A stretch of DNA of 64,000 bases. Source: Bacteroidota bacterium. GTDB lineage: Bacteria; Bacteroidota; Bacteroidia; NS11-12g; UBA9320. The translations under genes and the position numbers were made by a program. The notes beneath the pieces are model-generated. The model was not told the DNA's origin and searched no databases. It saw only the letters and a program-made list of their open reading frames with translations. Of the stretch, positions 45,401 to 53,238 are shown one piece after another; the stretch's first letter is position 1, and every line of letters begins with the position of its first letter. Where the stretch lies: the NCBI GenBank assembly GCA_002746305.1, contig NVWV01000010.1, positions 108,956 to 172,955 of the forward strand, read 5' to 3'.

Positions 45401-46696
45401 ACTAGAACTTGTTTGTCCTGCTAGGTATATATAACCCGACTCATCTATAACTATAGACTGAGTAAGATCTTGACCATTAGATCCTCCTAAAAAGCCCGAA
45501 AATATCAACGAATCTCCTTTGGCTGAGAATTTACTAACGAATCCAGTAAAATTACCCCATGATCCTCCACCATTATATGAGTTATCAAACACCCCTGCTG
45601 TGGTAGGAAAGTTTGAACTATTTGTGAATCCTGTAATTACTGGTTCATGATCATCATTTACAGCGATTTTGCAGTAGTACTCCCAACTATCACCACCAAT
45701 ATATGTAAACCATAAAATACTATCCCCTGCCGCAGACATCTTACACACATAGGCATCATAACCTCCATTAAATGTGCTATCATACGCACTGTCCATTCCG
45801 GGAAATCTATCCGTAGTAATTCCTGCTACATAGACATTGTCTTCATCATCAATATCCAAATCAAAAACCCAAGTAAACGAAAATGTCGCTGAAGTACTTC
45901 CAGTTCCATAAAAATAACTACTCCAATCCACATAAATAGGATCAAGTATAATTTCTTCATACACCTCGTCAAAATCCGCTGTAAAGCTTAGCTCATTGTC
46001 TTGAAGTGAATAATTAATCTCTACTTCCTCTTTATTGTCTTTTTTAAATGAAAATGGAGCCTCTTCTTTAATAGACCCCCACTTTGTATCATAAACAAGG
46101 TTGCCTGCTTCGTCAATCGACAAATTCTCAATACCACTATAATTCAGTTTAATATCCGACAATTTGGCCGTTGGATGCAAAACAAAATCATACTTCAACT
46201 CTCCTTCCTCACTCTTATAAAAGACTAAATCAATATTGGGATATATATTTCTATATAGAATAGATTCAGCCAATTGTTTAGAAATCCTTTTATCAGACCC
46301 CAAGAAATAGTTAACATTTGTACTTTGTAAATCTCCTAGTGCTTCTATCTCAGACTTGCCATTCAAATCTATTTGCCAAGAGATATAATCAAAGAGCATT
46401 GGTTCATCCATTTTTTTAGGATTCAACTCTCTTTTAACCTTTCTTAAACGAAAAATGACTTTATCCGAATGAAAGTCTACACAGGCTGTAGGGCTAGTAA
46501 ATCGATACGTAAAGCTGCCTTCGTATTGTCCAGCGTTATACTCAAACAAGGCACTTTCCCCTCGAAATTGAGACCCAATTTTATCAGCTATTGAACTTTT
46601 TTTAGATAATAAGTCGTTTACCTCCTTATTTTTGGCCCCAGAACTTAAAAACACCAGTAAGCCAATCGATAATATGAAGATTTTTACTGCTTTCAA
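42413..46696 (-). CDS. Giant SBBP-repeat surface protein with gliding-motility-associated (CHU_C) C-terminus
   Basis: 1427 residues from a TTG at 46696; upstream codons in frame encode no signal, whereas the TTG opens a short signal peptide (KAVKIFILSIGLLVFLSSGA) 7 nt after a perfect -7 box. Residues ~30-260 match the N-terminal domain usually placed before SBBP repeats. Residues ~265-780 contain SBBP-type propeller repeats (NVYVAGITT, PVITGFTNSSNFPTT, IYLAGQTSSSDFPVT). Then come eight ~70-78-residue Ig/PKD-like modules, most opening LPxDSxFCDN or LGxDxxFC and ending NxCGxxxDS, each with a Cys pair. The C-terminal ~85 residues are the CHU_C domain (FSPNGDGLNDVFRP ... VEIYTRWGELLF ... GTYKGEYVQNGVY), a T9SS type B sorting signal. 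Probable adhesin. Confidence 0.9.
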   Translation of the reverse strand: MKAVKIFILSIGLLVFLSSGAKNKEVNDLLSKKSSIADKIGSQFRGESALFEYNAGQYEGSFTYRFTSPTACVDFHSDKVIFRLRKVKRELNPKKMDEPMLFDYISWQIDLNGKSEIEALGDLQSTNVNYFLGSDKRISKQLAESILYRNIYPNIDLVFYKSEEGELKYDFVLHPTAKLSDIKLNYSGIENLSIDEAGNLVYDTKWGSIKEEAPFSFKKDNKEEVEINYSLQDNELSFTADFDEVYEEIILDPIYVDWSSYFYGTGSTSATFSFTWVFDLDIDDEDNVYVAGITTDRFPGMDSAYDSTFNGGYDAYVCKMSAAGDSILWFTYIGGDSWEYYCKIAVNDDHEPVITGFTNSSNFPTTAGVFDNSYNGGGSWGNFTGFVSKFSAKGDSLIFSGFLGGSNGQDLTQSIVIDESGYIYLAGQTSSSDFPVTSGCYQSTYGGGTALGGYWNKGDAFLTKMEPDGSDLVFSTFFGGINDDVAYQVAISPNKDIYIVGKTNSTNFPTTPGSTIFNYNVSGVSDGFIAKFDPSGNNLEYGKMMGGSGADWFEGIYVNERDEAYVAGVTNSNNFYTTKNAYQKNLKGGYDAVVIKFNPGGQNVYYSTYLGGSGDEYFPYWFNSSNVRIAANVREEPIICGLTRSNDYPVTADALMGSNPSAGSATTWWNSAATITKLDFLGRKLLYGTYYGGSNYELPGVTKLKRISCYTNILYGGFTTSTDYPTTTGAYKETRNSTGSSYYWTGFISKFRDTLYTDEIKLNIADTIIECDNVYEILDAKNIGADILWSTGATRQYQIVQDTGLYWVQASYGCDTARDSLYIIREYSPIMPALPDDSTFCDNFPSITLDAKNDTILRSYKWNNSDIVQTMDVDSAGIYWVDVITPNCGTKRDSITYKLRYTPVAYLPEDSVFCDNINVFLQVGDSAANEETFIWSTGDTASYLMVDSTRFITIKITNYCGVDSADMDISKIISPQLILPVDTEFCNNVNLWVYYGEPDNDENYLFRDIDANASVFTSKDSFLFSSIGNFEVSVINKCFTAKDTLSITQINTPTINLGNDSIFCDNMNYPIAIGLANNGEQYVWENASVSTTRILIAEGEVWAEVSNKCGTVRDTLNLQIVESPSVDLPKDSIFCNVINIDLDADITEPSTYLWSGGQSDSLINVTSPGLYKVTVSNYCGIVSDSMLISLLTSPSVELGDDEIFCGGLEPRDYTVGKDLNSETYLWSNGNVSNKTTLVAIGKHWVRITNKCGMVSDSVEFSVSPNPIVDLGLDTTLCGNFSLTLDAGNSGMDYLWEPYGQTSQTIQASEQLTYKVTVYNENGCEGSDEFVVRPDCVSKSFITSAFSPNGDGLNDVFRPTLINFEDYSVEIYTRWGELLFKSNDVNMGWDGTYKGEYVQNGVYIVVMRFKTTEDLQWKNYNGTVNLIR

Positions 46697-46703
46697 AACA
46701 TTA

Positions 46704-46734
46704 CAAATATATACAAACGTATAAATATGTCCAA
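46704..46734 (-). promoter_or_regulatory. Promoter TTG-N20-TATATTTG overlapping divergent start codon
   Basis: TATATTTG (46704-46711) and TTG (46732-46734) on the minus strand at 20-nt spacing, the accepted range for Bacteroidota. The -7 box ends 7 nt before the TTG start of the CHU_C protein. The -33 TTG lies inside the first codons of the divergent gene at 46727. Confidence 0.6.
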
Positions 46735-48235
46735 TAGTATACTCAAATGGTTGCTTGGGAGCTTCGTCATAATTTTTGGCTTCATCTATTTCCTTACTTA
46801 TTTCCCCTATGCGAATGATGGACCAAGAGGAATTCACCAATGGGCACAATCCGACAGATTGGCCATTTGCATGAGGTATATCGAAGGAAAACCTTTAAAC
46901 GAGCCTGCGACCTTATCTTGGCGAACGGAACAAGGCAATACTGGCGTTGAGTTTTCTGGTTATCAGTATATTATAGCTAAATTAATTCAATCTGGAGTCA
47001 ATCAGAAATACCTACCTTTTGTCTATCGATTTCTGACTTTCAGCATATTTTACACCGCATTATTTTTTCTATTATACTCCATTTTGGACAAAGAAAAATG
47101 GCTCTACAAAGGTCTGTTTTTCTTAGGCTTAATAAGTTCTCCACTTCTTCTGTATTATGGATATAACTTCTTACCTGACATGCTAGGACTTTCACTTATT
47201 CTATGGTGTTTCTATCTATTCAATAAAGATTTCGAAAAGTATTTCTATCTTATTTTACTTATAAGTGGACTTTCCCTACTTATTAAAACATCTTCGGGAA
47301 TATACTTCATCAGTTTTATGGCAGTCTACTTTCTCAGATATTGGAATAAATGGAACAAAAAGTTGATTTTTGGAGGAATCATCTTTGCTTCTATTGGTGG
47401 TGCTGTCGCCTACTATGACATTTTTATTGTCAATGGGCGAAATACAATATATAATTCATATGTGTTCCTAAGTAACACCATGCCAACCAAATCATGGTCG
47501 GAGTTCATTCAGATTTTCGATACCGCTAGTCGATTTACTGGCGATTACTTCAATGGGGCCCAACGTATTTTAATTGCTCTACTTGTCCTGGTTGGGATTA
47601 CGCGTATAAAAACAATAAGCTTTAAGAACAAAAACACACAAATTTTCATCCTTATATTTCTCGGCTTACTTTCAATACTTCTACTTTTCGGAGTTCAATA
47701 CATGAACCATGACTATTATGTCATAGGAACCTTTATGCCGATTACTCTTTATTTCATTATAAAAGGAGTAGCATATATTAGTGAATACATCCACCCTAGG
47801 ACTAGCTTATTATTGGCAGGAGTATTTGCCATAACTTCCTTCTCCATTGCAAACCAAAAGTACTTCAATAGAATGAGTGAACATGTTTGGATCAATGGGT
47901 ATAGAGAGGTCTACTATAGAAACTGGCTAATAGGAGCAGAAAATAAAATAGACAAGCTAATAGCAAAAGACGATCTCGTATTTTCAGTATACTCTCCAGA
48001 ACCTAATTTGCCGTTGGTTTACCTCAACAGAAAAGGAATTACCCTAAATACTGAAGAAATGGGACGTAAGGGTGATCCTTTTGGCTGGCTCATGAAGTAC
48101 CACAAGACAAAATATGTAATTTGCAACAGTAGGTTTGTTAATTCTTTTGAGCGAGATCAGCCCGATTTTATTGCCAATTCAACTGTAATTTATCAGGATA
48201 GTCAATTTTTACTTTATCAAACAAATGGATATTGA
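46727..48235 (+). CDS. GT-C-like multi-spanning membrane glycosyltransferase candidate
   Basis: 502 residues with about 10-11 hydrophobic segments. The first periplasmic loop carries GPRGIHQWAQSDRLAIC, with an Asp and His/Gln in the position where GT-C enzymes have their acidic catalytic motif. Further on are LPDMLGLSLILWCFYLF and repeated basic/aromatic loops, and a C-terminal soluble part of about 100 residues (VFSVYSPEPNLPLVYLNRK). This resembles Bacteroidota ArnT/PMT-related membrane proteins that transfer sugars from lipid carriers. The donor and acceptor are unknown. The stop overlaps the YjbR-like gene by 11 nt, so it heads a three-gene chain. Confidence 0.7.
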   Translation: MSNSILKWLLGSFVIIFGFIYFLTYFPYANDGPRGIHQWAQSDRLAICMRYIEGKPLNEPATLSWRTEQGNTGVEFSGYQYIIAKLIQSGVNQKYLPFVYRFLTFSIFYTALFFLLYSILDKEKWLYKGLFFLGLISSPLLLYYGYNFLPDMLGLSLILWCFYLFNKDFEKYFYLILLISGLSLLIKTSSGIYFISFMAVYFLRYWNKWNKKLIFGGIIFASIGGAVAYYDIFIVNGRNTIYNSYVFLSNTMPTKSWSEFIQIFDTASRFTGDYFNGAQRILIALLVLVGITRIKTISFKNKNTQIFILIFLGLLSILLLFGVQYMNHDYYVIGTFMPITLYFIIKGVAYISEYIHPRTSLLLAGVFAITSFSIANQKYFNRMSEHVWINGYREVYYRNWLIGAENKIDKLIAKDDLVFSVYSPEPNLPLVYLNRKGITLNTEEMGRKGDPFGWLMKYHKTKYVICNSRFVNSFERDQPDFIANSTVIYQDSQFLLYQTNGY

Positions 48236-48575
48236 ACTTTTAAGAGAATATTGCCTTAAGAAGGCCTTTGCTACAGAAGAGACTCCCTTTGGACCGGATA
48301 CTTTGGTCATGAAAGTACATGGTAAACTATTCTGTATTTTTAGTATTTCAAATTTCGTGTCTATTAATCTTAAATGTGACCCCGAAAAAGCCCCTGAACT
48401 TAGGGCAAATTATATGGCCATAGAGCCTGGATTTCATATGAATAAAAAGCACTGGAATACAGTAAAGTTTGACCAAGATGTTTTGGATTCTTTTGTGCTA
48501 GAAATGTTAGATGACAGTTATATGCTGGTTGTTAAAACACTTCCTAAAAAATTGCAAGCCACGATAGAATTTTAG
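48225..48575 (+). CDS. MmcQ/YjbR family protein
   Basis: 116 residues, cytosolic. It matches the MmcQ/YjbR family: an N-terminal LREYCLKKAFATEETPFGPDTLVMKV, a central FVSINLKCDPEKAPELRANY, and HMNKKHWNTV leading to the final helices. The fold resembles CyaY and some members bind DNA, but no specific function is established. Its start lies 11 nt inside the upstream gene and its TAG shares a base with the GTG start of the next gene, so the three genes are translationally linked. Confidence 0.9.
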   Translation: MDIELLREYCLKKAFATEETPFGPDTLVMKVHGKLFCIFSISNFVSINLKCDPEKAPELRANYMAIEPGFHMNKKHWNTVKFDQDVLDSFVLEMLDDSYMLVVKTLPKKLQATIEF

Positions 48576-49207
48576 TGTTAAAAAAAGAGATTCATATTCA
48601 AGTTGAAGGTCAAAATCTAATCTTACTTCAGGAACGTGCAGTTTACTGGCAAGAGCAAAACACATTGCTCATTGCTGACTTACATGCTGGTAAGGCTACT
48701 CATTTTAGGAATAACGGAATCCCTTTAAGTAGCGACCATCTTCTAAAAGATTTCAATGCGATTTTAAGTGCAATTAAACGCTTAAGTGCTTCAAAATTAA
48801 TTTTTTTAGGTGACCTATATCATACCACCTCCAACATTGAAAATGAGTTAATTGACAGTTGGTTAGGAGAGCTCACTATTGATGTAGAACTCATCATTGG
48901 CAATCACGATATTCACTCTATTCACACGTCTAAATTAGCCCATAGAATGCCGTATGTACTCGATAATATTCTGTTGAGTCACGAACCTCAGGAATCTAAA
49001 TATTTCAACATTTATGGTCACCTTCACCCTACTTTCTCGCTAACAGGTAAAGGAAGACAACACCTGAAATTTCCATGTTTCTACCACGGGAAAAAGCACT
49101 TGGTACTTCCCGCTTTTGGATCTGTAAACGGAGGAAAAACCTATAAGAAACTAGTGAGTAAGTCTGACGTTTATTTAGTCAGTAGCGAAGGAATAATAGC
49201 AATCTAG
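48575..49207 (+). CDS. PdeM-like metallophosphoesterase
   Basis: 210 residues from a GTG that overlaps the previous TAG by one base. The binuclear metallophosphatase motifs are complete: ADLHAGK (Asp35, His37), FLGDLYHT, IGNHDIH, and YGHLHP. Length and motifs match the family called ligase-associated DNA damage response endonuclease PdeM, usually found with a helicase, an exonuclease-like protein and an ATP-dependent ligase. None of those partners is nearby here. A role in DNA repair is therefore a family-based guess. The gene ends 4 nt inside the convergent membrane-protein gene. Confidence 0.85.
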   Translation: MLKKEIHIQVEGQNLILLQERAVYWQEQNTLLIADLHAGKATHFRNNGIPLSSDHLLKDFNAILSAIKRLSASKLIFLGDLYHTTSNIENELIDSWLGELTIDVELIIGNHDIHSIHTSKLAHRMPYVLDNILLSHEPQESKYFNIYGHLHPTFSLTGKGRQHLKFPCFYHGKKHLVLPAFGSVNGGKTYKKLVSKSDVYLVSSEGIIAI

Positions 49208-50766
49208 TTTAGCAAATAAAGCTTAACTCCACCTTTGTCATAAAGTAACTCACTGGAAGCACCTAACAAGAAAACCTGTTCATCCTTTGAGGTCACCCAA
49301 TACACACTCTTAAAAGACTGAATGGACTCCAACTCCGTATCATAGAAGACCTTATTCTTCCTTCTTGTGTCGTAAAACTCAACATCTGTTAGACTAAACA
49401 AAGAACGATCATAATGATATAAGAACGCCTTATCATGGTAGTAAGGGGACAATACTATTGCAGTTTCGCTAGCTGATGCATGCTTAGATGTTAAAACCTC
49501 CGCTATAGAACCGAAGTCCATTTTTTTGTCAACCTTATAGGATGATGTTACTCCAAGTGATACGACTAGCAGAACAATAAAAATCTTGCTGTTACGAGGC
49601 TTTAATGCTGAACTAATTGAAAGAACTAGAATTATATAGAACCAAGGAATGCAGTTCGAAAGATACTTCTCAGCGTACAGAGGAATCCAAATGGAAATAA
49701 TAAACATCCCCAGTATAAAGATTAAAAAGTTGAGCAGAAACAAGTCCTTAGCACTAAATCTCGTTGTTACCCTAAAATAATAGACTCCCAGACCTACGAT
49801 GTAGAAGCAGAAAACAATGAGTGACAGGTAACTTTGTGTAAACCTCCAGATAACAGGAAGAGGGAAGAATACAGATATCCCAACAATAAAGAAGAATATT
49901 GTACCAATCATCATTCCGATGGTATAAACCTTGTTTAACCTTTTGGTATAGAGCATTCTAAACACCAATAAATGAACCACAAAAAGTATGCTTGCATACA
50001 GAACTAGACTATGATTGGACAACAATAAAATTGCTCCATAAAAATTTCCCAAATCTCTGAGTGGTAACATCCAGTTTCCATTTGAAACTGACGTGGACAT
50101 TGAAGTAATAAAGGCAAGTACAATTGGTAGGAAGCTAATAAATACACCAACATAGCTAAAAAGTAGATGCTTTATATCCTTATATTCCTTTGATTTAACC
50201 AATCTAAGAAATATCCAAAGCACTTGAGCACCTATATAAAACCATCCAAAGTAATGTGTATAGACCATTAGAATATTGGATATTGTCAGCAACAAAATAT
50301 TTACTGATTTGCTGTTTTTGCAATACCCCAATAGTGCCGTAGTGGAGAGTATTCCAAATAGCATTAATAAACCATATGCCCGAACCTCAAACATGTAGCT
50401 CAGAAAAAAACTAGAAAGACAAATTGAAAGTACAGCAACCGCAGCTATAAAAATAGAAAATCGTTTATTGAGTAAAGTATAAATTAGTGATAAAGCAACT
50501 ACATTAATCACAATAGTCACTGACCTCACTGCATTTTCACCTATTCCAAACAGTTTTTCCCAATAATGTAGGAGAATCTCAAATAGAGGAGGATTATTCC
50601 CTTTTATTAGCTCTTGGAAGATTTCGCAAATAGAATATTGAGCAATATATATTGAAAATGGCTCATCTCCTCCAATCTCATAATGCATGTAATGACCTAA
50701 CATAATAAATACTGTAGAAATCAGTAATACCACGGGAACTAGGTATTTTACAAATATGAATTTCAT
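49204..50766 (-). CDS. Glycosyltransferase family 39-like membrane protein
   Basis: 520 residues with about 11-12 TM segments. The first periplasmic loop has the GT-C signature IGGDEPFSIYIAQYS and NNPPLFEILLHYWEKLFG, matching dolichyl-phosphate-mannose/ArnT-type transferases where the Asp-Glu pair is catalytic. The C-terminal ~110 residues form a soluble periplasmic part. It would transfer a sugar from a polyprenyl carrier to a protein or lipid. Its promoter box TACATTTG lies 13 nt before the ATG. The 3' ends of this gene and pdeM overlap by 4 nt. It is of the same general class as the protein at 46727 but has a different loop motif. Confidence 0.82.
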   Translation of the reverse strand: MKFIFVKYLVPVVLLISTVFIMLGHYMHYEIGGDEPFSIYIAQYSICEIFQELIKGNNPPLFEILLHYWEKLFGIGENAVRSVTIVINVVALSLIYTLLNKRFSIFIAAVAVLSICLSSFFLSYMFEVRAYGLLMLFGILSTTALLGYCKNSKSVNILLLTISNILMVYTHYFGWFYIGAQVLWIFLRLVKSKEYKDIKHLLFSYVGVFISFLPIVLAFITSMSTSVSNGNWMLPLRDLGNFYGAILLLSNHSLVLYASILFVVHLLVFRMLYTKRLNKVYTIGMMIGTIFFFIVGISVFFPLPVIWRFTQSYLSLIVFCFYIVGLGVYYFRVTTRFSAKDLFLLNFLIFILGMFIISIWIPLYAEKYLSNCIPWFYIILVLSISSALKPRNSKIFIVLLVVSLGVTSSYKVDKKMDFGSIAEVLTSKHASASETAIVLSPYYHDKAFLYHYDRSLFSLTDVEFYDTRRKNKVFYDTELESIQSFKSVYWVTSKDEQVFLLGASSELLYDKGGVKLYLLN

Positions 50767-50779
50767 ACTTTGGGCATTC

Positions 50780-50787
50780 CAAATGTA
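50780..50787 (-). promoter_or_regulatory. -7 box TACATTTG for GT39-like gene
   Basis: Exact TAnnTTTG match on the minus strand, 13 nt before the ATG at 50766 and inside the 35-nt gap after the RsmB/NOP stop, so the GT gene may be transcribed separately from the guaA operon. Confidence 0.45.
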
Positions 50788-50801
50788 ACTTAATTGGTAT
50801 T

Positions 50802-51932
50802 CTATTGTCGAACGAACTCAGCCATGTACATACCATCGGCTTTGTGCTTTATTCCATCAAAAGCAATTTCATTCACTAAGATAAGATCTGTATTTTCTAT
50901 AATCCAATCTTTCACTTCGGTGTTTTCCTCATTAAAAATTGAACATGTAATGTAATAGAATCTCCCTCCCTTCTTCAAGAAAGAGGCTGCATTCTTTACT
51001 ATTGTCTTTTGCTTATCTGCTACTTTAGATAAACTGGCATAATCAAATCGTGTAAAGTGTTCAGGCGTTCTAAACCAAGTGCCACTTCCACTGCATGGTA
51101 CGTCAGCTATAATAATGTCAAAATAGTCAGATGCTATATTTTTAGCCCCAAATCTCAATTCCTTTTGAGACTTTGATAAATCAACTACCGCATAGTTTGC
51201 ATCATAGTGCATTGACCTAAATCTTGACTTTGCATTCTCGATAATCTGAGGACGGATATCGCTTAAATAAAACTCTGATCTAGACTGGGAACTTAGATTC
51301 AATGTCTTCCCCCCTGCCCCACAACATATATCCCAAATCTTTTCATGGTCTTCAGCCTTTATCTGGTGACAAATAAACTGAGATGATAAATCCTGAACTT
51401 GGGTAGTTGCATCTAAAGTTTGATTGACAGCTAGTTCTCGACATCCAATGACACCCAGTTTTGTGGCTTCATCATCCGTATGATCTTTGGCCCAATTTTT
51501 AGGTCTGAATTTTAGATTCCCCGGTTTATTGTAATGCTCAAGCTCTGGCAAAACGTGTTCTGAGGGATAAAAACGGATAGTTTCTTCCACAGCTTTTGAA
51601 ATAAAATCAAAGGCACCTTCTTGAATGAAAAAATCATCACTAACCTCATGTGAATACCCAAGCTCTTTACTAACATTATTCCAATCTGAAGCTGGCTCAA
51701 AATCCAACAATAATCCACTAAGAAGTAAGCCTTCTTTCAGTTCTATTTGGCTAAAAGTAAGACCACACCTTAAATAGGTATAACATATTTCGGAAATTGC
51801 TTTTCTATCCTTTGATCCAAATTTCTTATTCTTTTTAAAGAAATTTTTAGCCGCTATATGAAACGGCTCAGGATATTTATAACCTTGCAATAATTGCAAA
51901 GCACTGTGGAATCTAGATCTATAATATCTCAA
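50802..51932 (-). CDS. RsmB/NOP family RNA (cytosine-5) methyltransferase
   Basis: 376 residues. The SAM-binding motif I is IWDICCGAGGKTLNLS. Motif IV is DVPCSGSGTWFRTPE, and motif VI is YYITCSIFNEENTEV; these supply the two cysteines of the m5C mechanism. The N-terminal ~150 residues are helical and include a degenerate NusB-like region. It methylates cytosine in RNA, probably rRNA, in the cytosol; the exact site is unknown. It is the third gene of a tightly packed guaA-lipoprotein-RsmB unit, with 1 nt between this start and the upstream stop. Confidence 0.92.
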   Translation of the reverse strand: MRYYRSRFHSALQLLQGYKYPEPFHIAAKNFFKKNKKFGSKDRKAISEICYTYLRCGLTFSQIELKEGLLLSGLLLDFEPASDWNNVSKELGYSHEVSDDFFIQEGAFDFISKAVEETIRFYPSEHVLPELEHYNKPGNLKFRPKNWAKDHTDDEATKLGVIGCRELAVNQTLDATTQVQDLSSQFICHQIKAEDHEKIWDICCGAGGKTLNLSSQSRSEFYLSDIRPQIIENAKSRFRSMHYDANYAVVDLSKSQKELRFGAKNIASDYFDIIIADVPCSGSGTWFRTPEHFTRFDYASLSKVADKQKTIVKNAASFLKKGGRFYYITCSIFNEENTEVKDWIIENTDLILVNEIAFDGIKHKADGMYMAEFVRQ

Positions 51933-51933
51933 A

Positions 51934-53238
51934 TTAATACTCTATTGGTATGATAGCCATGTCTTGTAGCTGAAAAAATTGTAAGTACTTGTTCTGGAAG
52001 CATGTTGCTGTTTTTGTAAGGGCAATATCAGTATTGGCATAAGAAAGTTTCTTTCCTTCTAAAAAAAGAGGAAAATAGCCACCAAAGGCATCCAAAATTT
52101 CACACGTAAAAAGCAATTGATCATGCCCCATATATGTATACCAGCTCGGATCATCCTTATATTCCAATCTATAATTCTTTTGTACCTTGATTGACATCTC
52201 ATTTGGCACCTGGGCCTTATAGGTCGAAACAAAGGTAACTTTGAGCCGTTCCAACTGATTGTAATCTACACTTGAAAAATCCATCCATTCGTCGGAACCA
52301 ATTAAGGTAACATTATCTGCCTTATTTAGCAACCCTGTAACGGCATAGTTCATAGCAGTTTTATCTTCTGCCATATGCATAATGACAGTCTTATTGGGGT
52401 CTAAATACTCTCCCCAATTCAGGTATTGACTATATGCTATTTTAGAAAACTTAATATTTTGAGCAATGCATTCATCGACTAGTGCTTTGCCGAATGATCG
52501 ATCAAAGCGTTTACCGTCTCTTACGATTAGTAATTTCTCGTCTTTGTGGTGCTGTTTAAAATAGTCTAAAAAGGCCATTGCCTGCATTTGGTTGGAAGGG
52601 TTTAGATTATATACATAAGGATTGTTGCTCCATAATCTATTCATTGTAGTAACAGGTGAAAACAACGGTATTTTGCGTTTCCTAGCAAAGAATGAAGCTA
52701 TTTTAACTTGTTTATCACTGGTGGGACCTATTATGAGATCCATTTTTTCCAGCTCAGGCCTATTGAGTATTTGTTTTAATTTAACAGTGTCGTTATCTGT
52801 ATCATAAAAATGAAGGCTAAACTTAGATCCAAGTTTTTCAATTTCAGAAATAGCCAACCGCATACCTTGGTAATATTCAAGCATTAAATCAGCTCTCCGT
52901 TTATCTGTTGACGAGTTAACCGCATCTGAATGAAAAGGCAGTAATACCGCTATATCAAAGGATTGTTTATGAACAGGCACCTTATACCGTTCTCCTTTAA
53001 ATAAAACCATAGAGTAAACTGTTGTTTCCTCATCCTTCTTATCTTCTTGTGGCTTATCCTCATTAACTGGAGGATCATCCTTATCCGGATTAATGACTAC
53101 AATGTCGTCGTCCTGTGGCCAAACAACAGGTTGTGTCTTTTTAAACGCACCACAAGAGATGAGCAAAAAAGGAATAGCAAGTAGACCTATCAGTCTATTC
53201 CCATTCAATAGTCGCAGGTGGTTTTGAACTGATATCAT
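51934..53238 (-). CDS. Lipoprotein with periplasmic-binding-protein-like domain
   Basis: 434 residues. The lipobox LLISC (Cys29) follows a signal starting at about [11 protein letters not shown] charged linker rich in Asp/Glu/Lys/Pro comes next (about 45-75, [15 protein letters not shown]). The rest matches the Peripla_BP_6 (amino acid ABC-type) fold: [54 protein letters not shown]. Bacteroidota have many such stand-alone proteins, some with LysM domains; no LysM is seen here and no ABC partner is nearby. The ATG at 53238 lies 44 nt inside guaA; a TTG at about 53208 is an alternative start that also keeps the signal peptide. Confidence 0.82.
   Translation of the reverse strand: MISVQNHLRLLNGNRLIGLLAIPFLLISCGAFKKTQPVVWPQDDDIVVINPDKDDPPVNEDKPQEDKKDEETTVYSMVLFKGERYKVPVHKQSFDIAVLLPFHSDAVNSSTDKRRADLMLEYYQGMRLAISEIEKLGSKFSLHFYDTDNDTVKLKQILNRPELEKMDLIIGPTSDKQVKIASFFARKRKIPLFSPVTTMNRLWSNNPYVYNLNPSNQMQAMAFLDYFKQHHKDEKLLIVRDGKRFDRSFGKALVDECIAQNIKFSKIAYSQYLNWGEYLDPNKTVIMHMAEDKTAMNYAVTGLLNKADNVTLIGSDEWMDFSSVDYNQLERLKVTFVSTYKAQVPNEMSIKVQKNYRLEYKDDPSWYTYMGHDQLLFTCEILDAFGGYFPLFLEGKKLSYANTDIALTKTATCFQNKYLQFFQLQDMAIIPIEY

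Noticed and set aside
42413..46849. ATG-like start at 46849 for the CHU_C protein
   Set aside because: It would overlap the divergent gene by more than 120 nt and bury the signal peptide 50 residues in; the TTG at 46696 fits the promoter box.
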